From Pascua guehoae (taxonomy: Eukaryota > Basidiomycota > Tremellomycetes > Trichosporonales > Trichosporonaceae), in contig BCJX01000008.1 of NCBI GenBank assembly GCA_001600415.1, forward strand, positions 313,851-377,850: 64,000 nucleotides of DNA, written 5' to 3'. Shown here in pieces: positions 11,801 to 23,668 of this stretch. Below the pieces are notes generated by a model, which was not told the origin of the DNA, searched no databases, and was given only the letters and a program-made list of their open reading frames with translations. Each line of letters begins with the position of its first letter. Position 1 is the first letter of the stretch. The translations under genes were made by a program, and so were the position numbers.

Positions 11801-12864
11801 CTATTCACCAAAGTGGCGCCAATGGCGATTGTGACGTACGTAAAATGTCGATTCAACGCTGACTCTGCAGTGGCATCACAATGCCTCCCGTGCTGTTCAT
11901 CAGGTATCTGGGTCAGGATTATGGCCATTCCGACTTCCGCCTGGCGTACGATCGTTTTGTAGACATTGTCATTGGTATCGTTGCGGCAGTGCTGATTGGT
12001 ACCTGGTTGTGGCCGATCCACGCGCGCGTACGATACTTCCAGGCAGTGGCAGACGCTGTAGACCAGATCACCGAGTACTGTGAGTTTGGCGGTCAACGGT
12101 GTTTGCTGGAAGTCACCGCTGATCTCGAAGACGTCCTCATGAGTCGCGACCTTCTCCGCCCGTCACTCGTATACCAGGTCAATCACAAGCAGTATGCGGC
12201 GGTCGAATCAGCGGCACGGGTGGGTTAAAGGAGTAGGAGCGTTGTTAACCCGCAGCACCAAATCTCTCGCGCGCGGATGCTCCTCGATATTCAACAGCAG
12301 GAGCTTTCTCTGCTGCCGCGACCGATCAAACTGTACTCTGAGACGATTGAATTGCTGGATCGATTACTCGAACTGCTGTACGAGGTGCGGACGCTGCGTT
12401 TCAGTCTCCCGCGGCAAGAGACGGTACTCGACGTGCTCCCCATCCGACGTGAGCTGGTGTCTGCCATCCTTGTCTCGCTCTGGGCGATCGGGCAGTCGTT
12501 CCGCTCGCGCTCGCCGCTACCCCAGCACCTGCCGTCGGCGCGCGTGCCCCTCGGCGAAGTGATGGAGGCCAATGACGACTATGCACAGCGCGTGCGTGCG
12601 ATGCGTGCACGTGAAAACCGCCGCAAGCAGCGATGGGGAGACGACAACAACGACGAAGACGCCGAGAACGAGAGCGACGCAGAGAGCGAGGGCGAAGACC
12701 CAAAGGTGGAGGGCACGAGCACCGAGCTCGCCGTGCTCTACGGCATGGCCGAGAATGAGGCACTGGGCGAGGCCATCAACTCGATCGACGAGCTGCTCGC
12801 TGCGGCGCGTACGCTGTTTGGAACGAAATCATTCATGGACGTTGGCGATGGCAATGTAGAGTAG
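8814..12864 (+). CDS. Large FUSC / ArAE-type multispan membrane protein
   Basis: Ten exons (8814-9025, 9261-9340, 9419-9568, 9620-9720, 9784-11146, 11185-11367, 11430-11677, 11720-11835, 11871-12219, 12256-12864) join to 1136 residues. The N-terminal third has several hydrophobic helices (for example PVLAAFLTFIFTVV and the ACRAAIFYPIFLLTA block), resembling the fungal aromatic-acid-exporter N-terminal domain. A long Ser/Pro/His-rich hydrophilic part follows in exon 5. The C-terminal part carries a FUSC-like helix bundle, with WMVNSFMYVIEVTTGATLK and the R-x-x-GT-x-x-G motif in YRAIGTFIGALMAF, then FVDIVIGIVAAVLIGTWLWP. The last exon is hydrophilic with an acidic Glu/Asp-Asn run. Relatives are presumed efflux or brefeldin-sensitivity-related membrane proteins, and the substrate is unknown. 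The acceptor of exon 3 could also be three bases downstream. Confidence 0.82.
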
Positions 12865-13635
12865 CCATGATCTGGCCATTGTGGCGGACAATCAATCATC
12901 CTGTAATCTGTGTAACTGGTGTACATACAGTATCTTGTACTCTTGCATGCATGCGACAACTGAGCATGCGCATTGATATAGCGGCGCCAATGTTACTGAC
13001 GCTTTCACGGACGAAGTCGATCGCCATGTGTGGTCATTCTCGGGGCCATTCTCAGCGTCATTCTCAATGTCATCTGCCTTGCTTGCCTCTGGCCTCCTAG
13101 AGCCTGCAATCAGCCAACGGGCACCAAATCTCAACACCCGAGCATGCAGACGAGCAGCAAAAGAGAGAATCACTGACGTTTGACAGGTCATGCGGAACCC
13201 GAGCATCTCGTGTTAAGCATGCGCTCTAACCAACTGAGCTAAATCGCCATCTCCGAAGGGTAGGTGTGGCTCACCGTCGTCTTCGGCGACAGTCGTGGTG
13301 CCTCTGGGAAATGTACGGCAGGCGCCACCCGTGTTGTTGATGATGATGACGAAGCGTAGACGAGATGTCAATGAGGTTGCTCTGAACGCCGAGGTGAACA
13401 GTGTTGGGTCCGTCGCTGATGGCAGGTCATGCCACAGCTCAAACTAGAGCGTACATCGACAACTGCGGTTTCGCTCATCCGTGTCCCTCGCCTCCGACCC
13501 TCGCTTCCGTCCCCGATACTTGCCCAGACTTCCCACCTACGCTGTCACCTATTCCCTTCCCATACCCCACCTCTTTGGCTCGTCACCACAGTCCGTCCTC
13601 CCTTGCACGTATACCAGAGTCTCCTGGGCTAGTCG
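12865..13635. other. Convergent intergenic region holding a tRNA-like fragment
   Basis: The stretch lies between the 3' ends of the FUSC gene and the DUF2461 gene. Apart from the tRNA-like segment at 13189-13248 nothing gene-like was seen. Confidence 0.5.
13189..13248 (-). tRNA. tRNA-Val(AAC)-like 5' half with intron, apparently truncated
   Basis: On the minus strand the acceptor 5' side GGCGATT is followed by TA, a canonical D-arm (GCTC-AGTTGGTTA-GAGC) and an anticodon stem CATGC with loop TTAACA, so the anticodon would be AAC. About 17 bases follow before a matching GCATG, which fits an intron after position 37. Beyond that no T-arm (GGTTCGA type) and no AATCGCC acceptor 3' side is found. 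The piece is therefore best read as a tRNA pseudogene or broken gene. A functional tRNA with a very divergent 3' half is unlikely. Confidence 0.5.
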
Positions 13636-15691
13636 CTAGTCGCTATCGCTATCCTGCACGACGACCACCTGTCCCGCATCGATCGCGTCCGGATGTCCCC
13701 GGGGGGCGAGGTACGCGTTGAGCGTGTGGACAAAGGGCGCCATAATGCGGATCGTCTCTTGGGCGAGGGACATGAAGTCTGGGTCAAGGACTTGGGCGTC
13801 GGTGAAGCTGGGGTTAGCCGGAGAGTCGAGGTGGGGTGCTTAGTGAGGAAGCAGATCGTGGCGCTCTCCAACCCAGCGGTACTCACCGCCTCGCAACAGC
13901 GATTGTCCGGAGGCGCAACAAATCGATATCCTTGTGATTCTTATCCACACCTTTTGGGGCGACCTTGAGCTCGTCGCTGTGCCCAAATACATTCTGTCGA
14001 TCCCACGGACCCCTGGCCTTGGCTTTTCCCTTTTCCTTTGCCTTCGGCTTTGGTGGCCCAAAGAGCTTTACAAACTCGGGGTCGCTAATGGCCGCACGCA
14101 GCGGTGCAGAGTTGGCAATGACGCGCTGGCGGAACAACTCGAGCTGCTCCTTTTCCGGCTGCCACGCGCCGCACGCAATGAGCGAGTGGTTGTGCGGGCC
14201 CATGTACATGTGGTACCCCGCCCAGATGCCGCGGCGCCCCGAGCGCGAGGTGGTGAGGCCAAAATTGGCCTTGTAGGGCGTCTTGTCCGACGAAAATCGG
14301 ATGTCACGGTAGATTCGGTGCTGGGAGTTAGTTTGGTGCTGTCTTGTCTGGAGAAGACGCGCTTGGCCAACATTGTCACGACCGCCAGATGGGTGCAGCG
14401 TTCAGTCTGCCGTCGTCTAGATTGCACAAGCGTCTGCGGCTGGCCAGATGGCATGTGTCGTCTCAGCCGCCAGCCAGGAAGCCAGTTGCTGCTGTCGCCA
14501 GCATTCTACTGGTTGCTCGCGAACCACGCGTCCCAAGACACCTCGGCAGCTCCAATGCCCACATTCTCCCCGCCGCCCTCCGCCCCCAGCCCAACTCACA
14601 CAAATATCCCGCGCAGGCAGCACAGGCACCTCGACATCGACCTCGCTCATCTTTTCCTGCAGAATCTGTGCAAAGTCGCGCCACTCCTTTTCCGCCTGCC
14701 GAAACGCCGGCTCGTGCGACTTGAACCACTCGCGGTCATTGTTGGCCGGGTAGTAGAGCGCGGCGAGAAAGTCGAGCGTGTTTTGCGAGATGCGTCCGGG
14801 GGGTACTGAAGTGTCAGCCAACGGCAACCGTAAAATATTCTCTAGCGTCCATATGTCATGCCATGGTCTCGCCACAATTCTGCCGTTTTGATTGTCGACC
14901 GTGTGGTCGTCCTACTAGGCCAGCATGGTCCCCACGTTCACGCAGCCCCATAACCCCATAGCCTGTCCACCCCATTCCACCGCTCTCCGCCCCCTGACCC
15001 AATTGCCCAACTCACCTTTCCCCTTTGTCGGCGCAGGATGTATCCGCCCCGCAATCTCCTGCCCCTCCTCGAGCTCAATCTCGTCCTCGTCGTCCTCATC
15101 CTCGTCCACATTCCTCCGTGCGCGTTTCGCGGGTCTTGTCGACTTAACCGGCGCCCGCTTTGCTTTTCCTTTTCCTTTGCCTCGTGCTCTGGCCGGCGCG
15201 TCGAGGTCGTCGCTGTCGACCGACTCGGGGTCCGACTCGTCCTCATCGTCGTCGGACGGGCGGAACGCGTCCGGGTCATCGCTCAGGTCCGACGACGACG
15301 ACGCCGAGCCAGAGTCAGAGCCAGAATTAGAGTCGCTGCTCTCGTCCGTCAGACCAGTCGGTTCCGCGGCATTACGTTTACGCCCCCCTGCCTTTGCGCG
15401 GGGAGTGGCACTCTTGCCCGTTTTCGCCTTTGCCTTTGCCGCCGGCTTTGTTTTCGTCGCGGGTTTGGGCTTGGGCTTGGCCGGGGTTGTGCGGGTCACC
15501 GCCTTGCGCTTGCGGAAATATGGTGACACGTCACCGCCGTCGTCACCATCCCCCTCGCTCTCGCTCCCGTCACTGCTGTCGACTGCTTTTGTGCTGGCGG
15601 CGGCCTGGCGCGCAGACTGGCGCACGGGGGCCTGGGTGTCAGCTCGTGCAGCTCGTGCAACTCGGGCTGTCTGGTTCAGAGGTACGCTCAT
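13636..15691 (-). CDS. DUF2461 (TIGR02453-type) protein with charged N-terminal tail
   Basis: The four minus-strand exons are 15691-15016, 14805-14600, 14320-13887 and 13807-13636, giving 495 residues. Exon 1 codes for a disordered tail of about 225 residues: a Ser/Asp/Glu-rich region, a Lys/Pro/Ala-rich run, and basic clusters that could act as nuclear signals. The DUF2461 domain follows, with LDFLAALYYPANNDREWF at its start, HRIYRDIRFSSDKTPYKANF as the most typical block, and an AGYHMYMGPHNHSLIACG segment. The biochemical role of this domain is unknown. A Lys/Ala insert (about KPKAKEKGKAKA) interrupts the C-terminal part. The protein ends with QDSDSD. The start at 15691 was chosen because the upstream extension lacks conserved features. 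Confidence 0.82.
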
Positions 15692-17193
15692 AGACCGAAA
15701 GGGATGTGGAGATGGACAAGCCGTGCAGAGAGCAAAGCCAGCAGAGGCAGCAGAGCAGTCATCGCCACTCGCAGGGCCAGTGTGCATGACAGTGTCGCAC
15801 GCACACCCAACGAGCCACAACGTCAACGTCAGCCTCGGCACGAGCCTCCGAGCTTCATCATGACAGGGGAACAAGATATTCTAGTGGATCCAGCACAGAC
15901 ACAAGCCGCGCTACACGGCACGTAAAGCGTGGACAATATTCGGGTCCTGCAATCGTCGCGGTCCGTGCGTTCGGTTTCGGAGGCTCCCGAGTAACCCACA
16001 CGGGCCCGTGACTGGCCACTGGCTGGCATGGGCATGGGCACAGCTGTGTGGTGGGCGCGTTCCAGGACTGCGCGGTGCGTTGATGGCGGTGGGTCGACGC
16101 GTCTCAACGCGTCCAACAGCTACCGCGATACCGGTAATGCACCCGCCCTAGTCATACCGCTATACAGACCCGGTCACCCGCCGGCCGTGCCCTGGTATGG
16201 GCATGGCATGGTGCGCTGTGTCCGTGTCGAAACTCTCCCCCAACCCCCTGTGGTTCATGTGGTCTGGCTCTGGCCTGGAATTGACAAAGTCTCGACTCAC
16301 GCCACGTGCACGGCCCCCACGCGCTGTTGCCCTTGCCATGTTGCTCGCTCGGTGTGGGTGCGTGTCGCCTCTGGAGGCAGGTGTCTCGATAAAGTAATGT
16401 CAAGCGTGGGGGCACTTGCTTTACTGGGCCGCGCTCCGTGCTCGAAACCGTCACGCGAAGCAGAGTTATGCGTCGTGCGTTTCGCTGTGCGGTGCGTGTG
16501 CGGGTGCTGTGCGTGTGCTGTGCGTGCTTGTGGTTTGGTGGCAAGTCGGCTGAGCAAGCGTCCAGGCCTTGTGCTCGCCGTCACTGTCCCTTTCCCTATG
16601 TACTTCCGAGACCTCGCAGGCAGGCGGTTCTCGTGCGGCCTGTGCGGTGCTTAACGGTCGGTCAAATCGGGTTGCTCTGGGTCTGTTCCCCCCGCTCGTT
16701 CGCTCACGCGCTTGCTTGCTTGCTTGATTGCTCGCTTGCTTTCCTCGCTGGTTGACTCGTTGGTTTGCTCGATTGATCGACTGTCTGGACACCTTGGCAA
16801 CTGGCGTATTCGACCGACCGAATTGCTCCTGTCGTGATAATCGATATCGTCCGAATCGTCCTAGAGCGAGCGACTCTTACTCGTCCGACAGCGTCAACAG
16901 AGCGGGTAGTGGCAAACAAACGTTGATTCGAGGTCGAGAGCGACACGGTAAACGCGTCGCCAATTCCCCGCACACTCGAGGGCCCGAGGAGGCGGCGGCT
17001 CGTTCCGTTCCACAAGCAAGCACCACCTCCACCCCCCCGTTCCGTCATCCGATTCGGACGCGTCAGCCAAAAACCCACGTGGCTGTAGTATCCCACGGTG
17101 TCCCCCGTCGCCCCCCGCGACGTCATGTCACCCTTCCTCGACCGTCGCTTACCATCGTTGGGTTTCAACACTTCCTCACCATTCACCCTCACA
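15692..17193. other. Divergent 1.5-kb intergenic region with CTTG-rich tract
   Basis: This is the promoter region between the DUF2461 gene and GTR1. It holds a degenerate (CTTG)n/(GCTT)n stretch at about 16710-16790 and a CACGTG at about 16304. No gene was recognised. The long minus-strand frame that overlaps the GTR1 5' exons is judged a shadow. Confidence 0.5.
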
Positions 17194-19615
17194 ATGTCGC
17201 AAGCTTCAAGGCGAAAAGTGAGCACGGGGAGACGGGGCCGGGGACAGACGCGACGGAGCGGTGCTGACAGTAGGTGCTCCTCATGGGCAAGTCGGGTACG
17301 TACAGCGAGGTCGTCGAGCCGGATTGCCAAGTCGAGGTTTTGGGCACGGCGATGTGGCGGGGGCGTTGGGCTGGGCCGATGAGGGGCGTGGACGGCGGAA
17401 TAAGACGCCCGGGAGAGGAGAATGGGAATGAGAGACGAGGGGACGACGAGAAGAACGAAGGGAGAACGAATACGTGACTCCAATTCACGGGTCACGAGAT
17501 CTCGGCAAAGTCCTGGGTGTTCCTCGTCAAGATTGTCCGCCACCCTCGGCCCGCGATCGCGGATATCCCTGCTGCCACCGCCTTCGGAGTACCGCTGACA
17601 CGAAGGGAGCGGCAAGACGTCGATGCGCTCGGTCATTTTGTGAGTCGTTATCGCAGTTGTACTGATTGATCTCACACGACCCAGCTCAAACTACACGGCA
17701 AAGGATACGCGGCGGTTGGGCGCGACGATCGATGTCGAGCAGTCGGCGGTCCGCCTCTTGGGCTCACTTGTCCTTGTGCGTGCCGTGTGCGACATCTCCA
17801 CTCTGCCTTTTGCTATCGCTCAATTTGGGTTGCTTTGTCATGGACGTCATGGCGGAGCACTGGATCTTGCCTCTGTTGGGGTTTCTTCCCATCGCACACT
17901 CGCTCCGTCCTTAACGTTTCCCAAGTGCAGGCATGGGACACTCTGCATAACCACCTCCCCTTCCACCCCCTCCTCTCTCTCTACCTCTCACCCTCCCCTT
18001 CTGCATGCTTCGCCTCCCCACCCACTCCCCCAACTTGCCCACTGTGCCACTAACGCCAGAACCTCTGGGACTGCGGTGGGCAAGACGCGTTTCTGGACAA
18101 CTACCTCTCTGCGCAGCGCGACACCATCTTCTCCAACGTCGCCGTCCTCATCTATGTCTTTGACGTGACGTCGCACGAGTGGGAAAAGGATCTCAACTAC
18201 TTTGAAGACAATCTGTCGGCGCTGCGGGAAAACAGCCCCGATGCGGGCGTGTGGGTGCTCATCAACAAGATGGACCTGGTCGATAAGGAAGACCCCAAAC
18301 GGACCAAATACGCCGAGCGGCGCAAGGAGATTCTCGAGCTCAACGAGCGCATCTCGGCCGACGAGCCGCTGTCGGGCACGTGCAGGTGCTTTCCGACGAG
18401 TATTTGGGACGAGTCGCTGTACCGCGTGAGTGGGGTGCGGTGGTCGTGGTCGTGGTCGTGGGGTATGACTCGAGTCCATTGCAGGCTGGTTTGGACTGAG
18501 CGGGGAATGTGGCCGAAGAGCGTGACACACTGGCACCTCAGAAGAATAGACCTTTGACAAATTCACCGTTCGGCGCTAACCCCAGGCGTGGTCCGGAATC
18601 ATCCACACGCTCATCCCCAACATCACCCTCATCACAAGCCACCTCACGTTTGTGCGCGATCTGTGCCGGGCGGCCGAAGCGGTCGCGTTTGAGGGCGAGA
18701 CGTTCCTCGTCATGGCCAAGAGCGGCTCACCGCTCGACTGCGACGCGACCGACTATGACAGCGTCGAGGTGGCGCGCGGCTACAACCGCCTGAGCCGGGA
18801 GCGGTTTGAAAAGATTTGCGAAATTGTCAAGCACTTCCGCAAGACGTGCGCGCGCACAAACGAGCAGTTTGTCGGCTTTGAAACGTCGTTTGACGGCTGT
18901 GCCGTCGTCCTCGAACCGCTCACCAAGAATACCTACCTGCTCGTCGTGGCCACGGACCCGCGCGTCCACCCCGCCATGATAAAGTACAATATCGGCCAGT
19001 GCCAGCTGCACTTTGCAGAGGTCGGCACGCAGAAGCATTTCACGCGCAAGTGCGGGTGAGTACGGGTTACGAGAGGGCCTTGAGTTGGTTACAAGGGTCG
19101 TTATCGAGTCGGTCACAGGGGTCGTTGTCATTCTCGCAAGACGAGGTCCGAGTCCGGTCCTACTTGTCTCAGCGCCTCTGTATACCAACCGCGATTGGAT
19201 CAGTTGCGTAGGACTTGGCAATCTCATGCTCAACGCCGAGCGAGAAGCCTCAAATGTGCTGTGCTGTACAGTACGCCAATCGCCCATGTCCCTGTTCCGT
19301 GGCTGGCATTTAGCACGCTCACAAGGCGTGACGACGTTCTCATCGTGGCCAGTGCTCTCTGCACACCCGCTCTCCCCTACACCCACGCATTCGCCACCGC
19401 CCTTCTCCCCCCACACACCCCCCACTTGCATCCATCCCACTGACACCAGCGTGTGCGACACCACCATCCCGACAATGACGGACACGACGTACGAGCCCTC
19501 CGACCCCGAAGGGCGCGCGTGGGACGATGTGGGCTTTGACGTCGTCGCCGACGCGGACGCGAGTGCCGCCGAGGCCGCGGCAGAGGCCGCCCTCGCGGCC
19601 GTAAAGGTCTCGTAG
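17194..19615 (+). CDS. GTR1: Rag-type GTPase Gtr1 (RagA/B orthologue)
   Basis: Seven exons (17194-17217, 17274-17295, 17606-17639, 17685-17775, 18060-18425, 18586-19055, 19450-19615) give 390 residues. The first three are tiny (24, 22 and 34 nt), so the P-loop is spliced from exons 2 and 3. Motifs: GKSGSGKT (residues 13-20), the G2 threonine in LGATIDVE, G3 WDCGGQD, and G4 NKMD in VLINKMDLVD. The C-terminal roadblock-like domain carries FVGFETSFDGCAVV. Gtr1 with Gtr2 forms the Rag heterodimer on the vacuole membrane that signals amino-acid sufficiency to TORC1. The final exon adds an Asp/Glu/Ala-rich tail that is probably lineage-specific; its junction is in frame but less certain than the others. 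Confidence 0.93.
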
Positions 19616-20130
19616 AGGCGCAGCCTGCACTGTTGACACGCGTTGGGCATGTCGACGACAGCTCGCCTGCGCCAAGTACGCTGGACGGCATGTCGAGCAC
19701 GGCGCAGCCCTAGCCCGGGCGGATGCGTGTGACCACGGATGGGTAGCGATAGAGTAGCATGGTGTACAGTATTATTGTAGGGCTACGGCTATGGCTATGC
19801 TTGAACGCAAGGCGGGCGGGATTGGATTGGGCTGGACGGGGATAAGAGTGATGCGCCCAAGGCAAGGGCAGATACATGACAGAGCAACCAGGCGAACACG
19901 GAACAGAACGAGTGAGGACCACATCTGGCAGCGGCTACTCGGTGGTCTCTTGCCCATGTCTTGTCTCGTCTGTCTCCCCTCTCGAGCCCACCCTCCTCAG
20001 CACACTACAGCCTATCCCTCACTACAACTTCTCCCACTCTACAACCTTCTCCCTCCCACAACAGAAGCGTAAACCTCTGCCGGGTTTGCCGGCTGGGGCT
20101 CTGCGTACTTGAACTCTGGCCCGGCTCTGC
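19616..20130. other. Convergent 3' intergenic region
   Basis: Between the 3' ends of GTR1 and the next minus-strand gene. Bases 20100-20145 hold two adjacent copies (about 25 bp apart) of a TACTTGAACTCTG element. The right copy is the actual end of the coding sequence with its stop, so the stop region has been tandemly duplicated. Confidence 0.5.
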
Positions 20131-23100
20131 CTACTTGAACTCTGCAAACAGACTCGCAAACTCGTCGCCGTCGACGTTGGGCATTTCGTGGTCAAAGTTG
20201 AAGTCGTCAAAGTTGATGTCGCCGTAGCTATCGCCAAACTCGGGCTCGGGGGCGGGTTCGGGCGCCGCTGGTGGCGGGGCGGGTGCTGGGGCTGGTGCAG
20301 GTGCAGGTGGTTCCGGTTGTGCGGGTGGGGGTGCTGGCGCCGGAGCTGGTGCTGGTGCGGGGACGGGTGCGGCTGGCTGTGTGGGTGCTGGCGGGGCGGG
20401 GGCTGGTTGTGCAGGTTGTGATGTAGCTGTTGCCATGGGTGCGGATCCCTGCGCCGTGCCCGGTTGCTGCTGTGCTGTAGTTTGACCAGATACACCAGGT
20501 ATGGTCATAGTTTGGGCGGCGCCTGTTCCAGGCCCACCGTTGCCGGCTCCTGCTCCTGAGCCTGCTCCGGCGTCGGCCATAAAGTCGGCAAGGCCGTTGG
20601 TGCCCGTGTCGTCGCCGAACAAGCCCTCGAATGCCTCGAGATCGATGTTGGACAGGTCCATGTCGCCGTTGTTCATGTCGCCGGTGGTGAAAAAGTCGAA
20701 CGAGTCGGTGGGTGCGGATGCCTGGGCCGCCGAGTTGGGTGCTGGGTCGGTAGGCTGGGTGGGCTGGGAGGGTTGTGTGGGGGCTGGAGGGGCCGTATTG
20801 GTAGTGGGGAGCTTTGTGGGGCTCGCCACCTTGACCGGGCTAGCCTTTGCGGGACTCGCCTGCGCCTGGCCCGCCTTGGACGGACTAGCCTTTGCGGGGC
20901 TTGCAGCAGCCTTGGCGGGACTGGTCCCGGCCCCCATGCCGTTGTTACCCATGTTTGTAATGGGCGTCAGACCAGCCATGGGGCCGAGGGCCATGTCGTC
21001 GCGGCCCTCGAGCGTCGCGAGCATCTTGCTCGTGTTGGGCGTCATGGCGTCGGCGGTCGCTGCAGAGTCTCCAAACTCGCCCGCGCCCGCAATGAGCGCA
21101 TTTAGCTCGTCCATCCCGATCGCGCTCAGGTCGAGATTGTCCCCGAAGAGTGCGTCTGGGAAGCCTGTCTGCCCCTGTGAGGCTGGGGCCGCTTGCTGGG
21201 GTGGTGCGGGAGGTGTGGGACCAGGGAGGACCGCGCCAGAAACGCCAGGGATGCCTTGGACGCCCGGTGCAGGCATCCCGTTGGCGGCCATGACGGGGAC
21301 GGGGAAACCAGAGTTGGGTGCTGGCGAGGTGAGGAAACTCGCTGCGCTCAGCGGGATGGGCGACGCGGCCGCCGCGGTCGCTTGGATCTGAGCCAGGATC
21401 GGTGGGGGCGCGGGCGCGCCAGCATTGCCACTCATGCTCTGCCGTGGCGACGGTGTCTGCGCCGCCATGAGCGGGACTGGGGGCAGCCGCCGGGCGAGGA
21501 ATTTCTCGGGTGAGGCGGTGTACTCTGCGCTCTGGGAGAGGAACCACTCGACATGCCGCCGGAGGCTGTCATAGTTGCGCCACGCAGAGGTCATGCGACG
21601 CTCGAGGTGGGTTGGGGGTGCCGACTTGTAGTTGCTGTGGGGTTAGTGGTGGTGTTGGTTTGGGGCATGGTGGGTGTGGCGGAAGTGACACAGGAGAGGG
21701 CAGGAGAGGAGAGTAAGGAGGTACCGGCGAGGAGAATCGGGGATGAGTGGAAGGGAGGGGATGCACGTCAGAAAGGTAGAGCAAGGCGACAACCAGAGTA
21801 GAAGACCGCAGAAGCGGTCACACATTGGTGACGGCCGCCGTAGCCCAAGAGTGAGGGGGGAAGGGGTCGAGGGAGAGATGGCAAAAGTGGATAGGGACGA
21901 AGTAGGCAGCGGAGATGCACAGAGAGAGGAGCGAGGGGAGCTGACGATAGAGAGAGGTGGGGAAAGAGAGAGGCCGTAGAGATAAACGGGTCAAGTTATG
22001 AAGATCACGAACGCCATCCTCTCCCCCACGAATCAACGAGAAACACCTACATTGCTTTACAGTCGGCCTGGAACTGGATGATCATGGTCGCAGCGACGAG
22101 CGCATCCTGTGGCATCAGCATGCTGGTGGGGAATAAGGGGCTCGGTCACGGCGTCGTCTGGGCTAACCGCCTCTCGAGCATCGTCCATCTGGCACTCTGC
22201 TCCCGATCGCTCTTATTCTTGGCCTGATCGGCCATCTACTCTCGGCCCATCGCGATAATCTCTCCTCCGCGAGCGTCCGTCCCTCCTCCTCCATGGACCA
22301 TCGCCCGGCCTGTCCGTCGCCGCGACGTCTCACGCGCCGCCCGGCCTGCCTTCCGGGTTGATAGCGTCTTCATCTCTTCTTCGTATGCGCCGACATGCTC
22401 TACCCCCCTGGGTTCCAGCATCCGTGTCCATCTTGCATTCTCATCCCCCATCTCTGTCGCCGTCACCCGTCCTCCATCGTCGTGCTTTATTCTCTCACGC
22501 GTCATCCTCATCCCTTCATCCCGATCGCGTCCCGCCTCCCATCACATCCGCGTCCCATCACATCCGCGTCCCATCACATCCGCGTCCCATCACGTCCCGC
22601 CTCCCATCACATCCGCGTCCCATCCCCCGTCCAGCCCCCAGTCCATGTCCCCATCTGGGTCACCTGCTAGCCCCATGCGCCATCCAAGTCCTATACCTTG
22701 CCCTCTTCCCCTTTACCATCCAGACCCGACCCTACGCCCACGCCCTCCGCCATCCGCCGCCCAAACCCAAAACACACACCAAAACGCACCTTGTACTCCT
22801 TCTGCATCCTCTCGACCTGCTCGGTAACCCACCTCCCCCCCGGGCCGAGCTTTGCCCTCTTGGCCTCCCTCTCCTTCATTTCCTTTTCCTTTTCTGCCTT
22901 TTTGCGCTCGCGCTCCCTTTCGCGCTCCTTGTCGGCCTTTGCCTCCTTGTCGGCCCTGTCGCGTTCGGCCTTTGTCTCTTTATCCTCCTTTTTCTCGCTG
23001 CGCTTGCGCTTGGCCGGCGACGTGCCGGCGCCAGAGCCCACATTCGTGTTGATGGGCGGCAGCGACGAGCTGGCGGTACGGGGCGTCAGGAGGGGGCGGC

Positions 23101-23239
23101 CCCGGACGGCCGGCGAGGGAAGGGTGCGGGGCGACGCGCCGGTGCCGCGCGGGGAGGCTTGGGCGAGCGGACTGGGGCCCGCACGCGGCGAGGGGCCGGA
23201 GCGCGGCGAGGGCCCCGCGCGCGCGAGGGGGCGGGACAT
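20131..23239 (-). CDS. Low-complexity nuclear protein, possible transcription coactivator
   Basis: The model has exons 23239-22790, 22106-22051 and 21634-20131 on the minus strand, 669 residues. Residues 1-60 are rich in SPR/GPSP repeats. A Lys/Glu/Arg-rich charged segment follows with likely nuclear signals (AKRKRSEKK). The only ordered-looking part is about residues 135-215, joined across the two introns: WVTEQVERMQKEYK, then AATMIIQFQADCKA, then RRMTSAWRNYDSLRRHVEWF. The rest is Pro/Ala/Gln/Gly-rich with repeated SPAKAS units. It ends in an Asp/Phe-rich tail (DINFDDFNFDHEM, DEFASLFAEF) that resembles a transactivation domain. I could not match it to a named family; a fungal Mediator tail subunit is one possibility. 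Intron 1 is 683 nt and the exon 2 acceptor is the least certain part. Confidence 0.65.
22523..22625. repeat. 16-bp minisatellite inside an intron
   Basis: About five imperfect copies of a unit reading CATCCGCGTCCCATCA lie inside intron 1 of the low-complexity nuclear protein gene. Confidence 0.75.
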
Positions 23240-23668
23240 GGTGGTCGGTATAGGTGTAGGCGTTGGGGTTTGGTGTAGAGTGGGAGGATGATGTTGTGAG
23301 ATGGGGAGGAGAGAAGGAAGTGTTCGAGATGTGTGCGATTCGAGCGGACTGGGCCGGTCGGTCTAGGGGGTGCCTTTTGTGGCACTGCCGCCAGGCACGG
23401 ATGAATCGGTAAATACGGCTCAACCTCGGACCAGAGCCACTGGCTGGCCAGGCCACGGTCTTCTCGCTGTCGGTGTCACCAACAGCTCTGTGCAGACACG
23501 TCCCCCTGCTCCAGACCCAGGCGGCGCGCACGTAGGAACAAGACGACGAGTCCTGCATAGTCTATCTGTATAAAATTACCGTACAAGATCGGCGGGGCAG
23601 CTCGCTCCCGTCACGATCACCACGTCTTCCACATCGTCTCCACCATGCATTCATTCCCCTGCACCCGC
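23240..23668. other. Promoter region of the low-complexity nuclear protein gene
   Basis: This stretch separates two head-to-tail minus-strand genes. It contains no recognised gene. Confidence 0.45.

Noticed and set aside
16704..17675. Minus-strand open frame of 323 codons
   Set aside because: It overlaps the GTR1 5' exons and introns in antisense, is rich in Arg/Ser/Pro and has no recognisable content.
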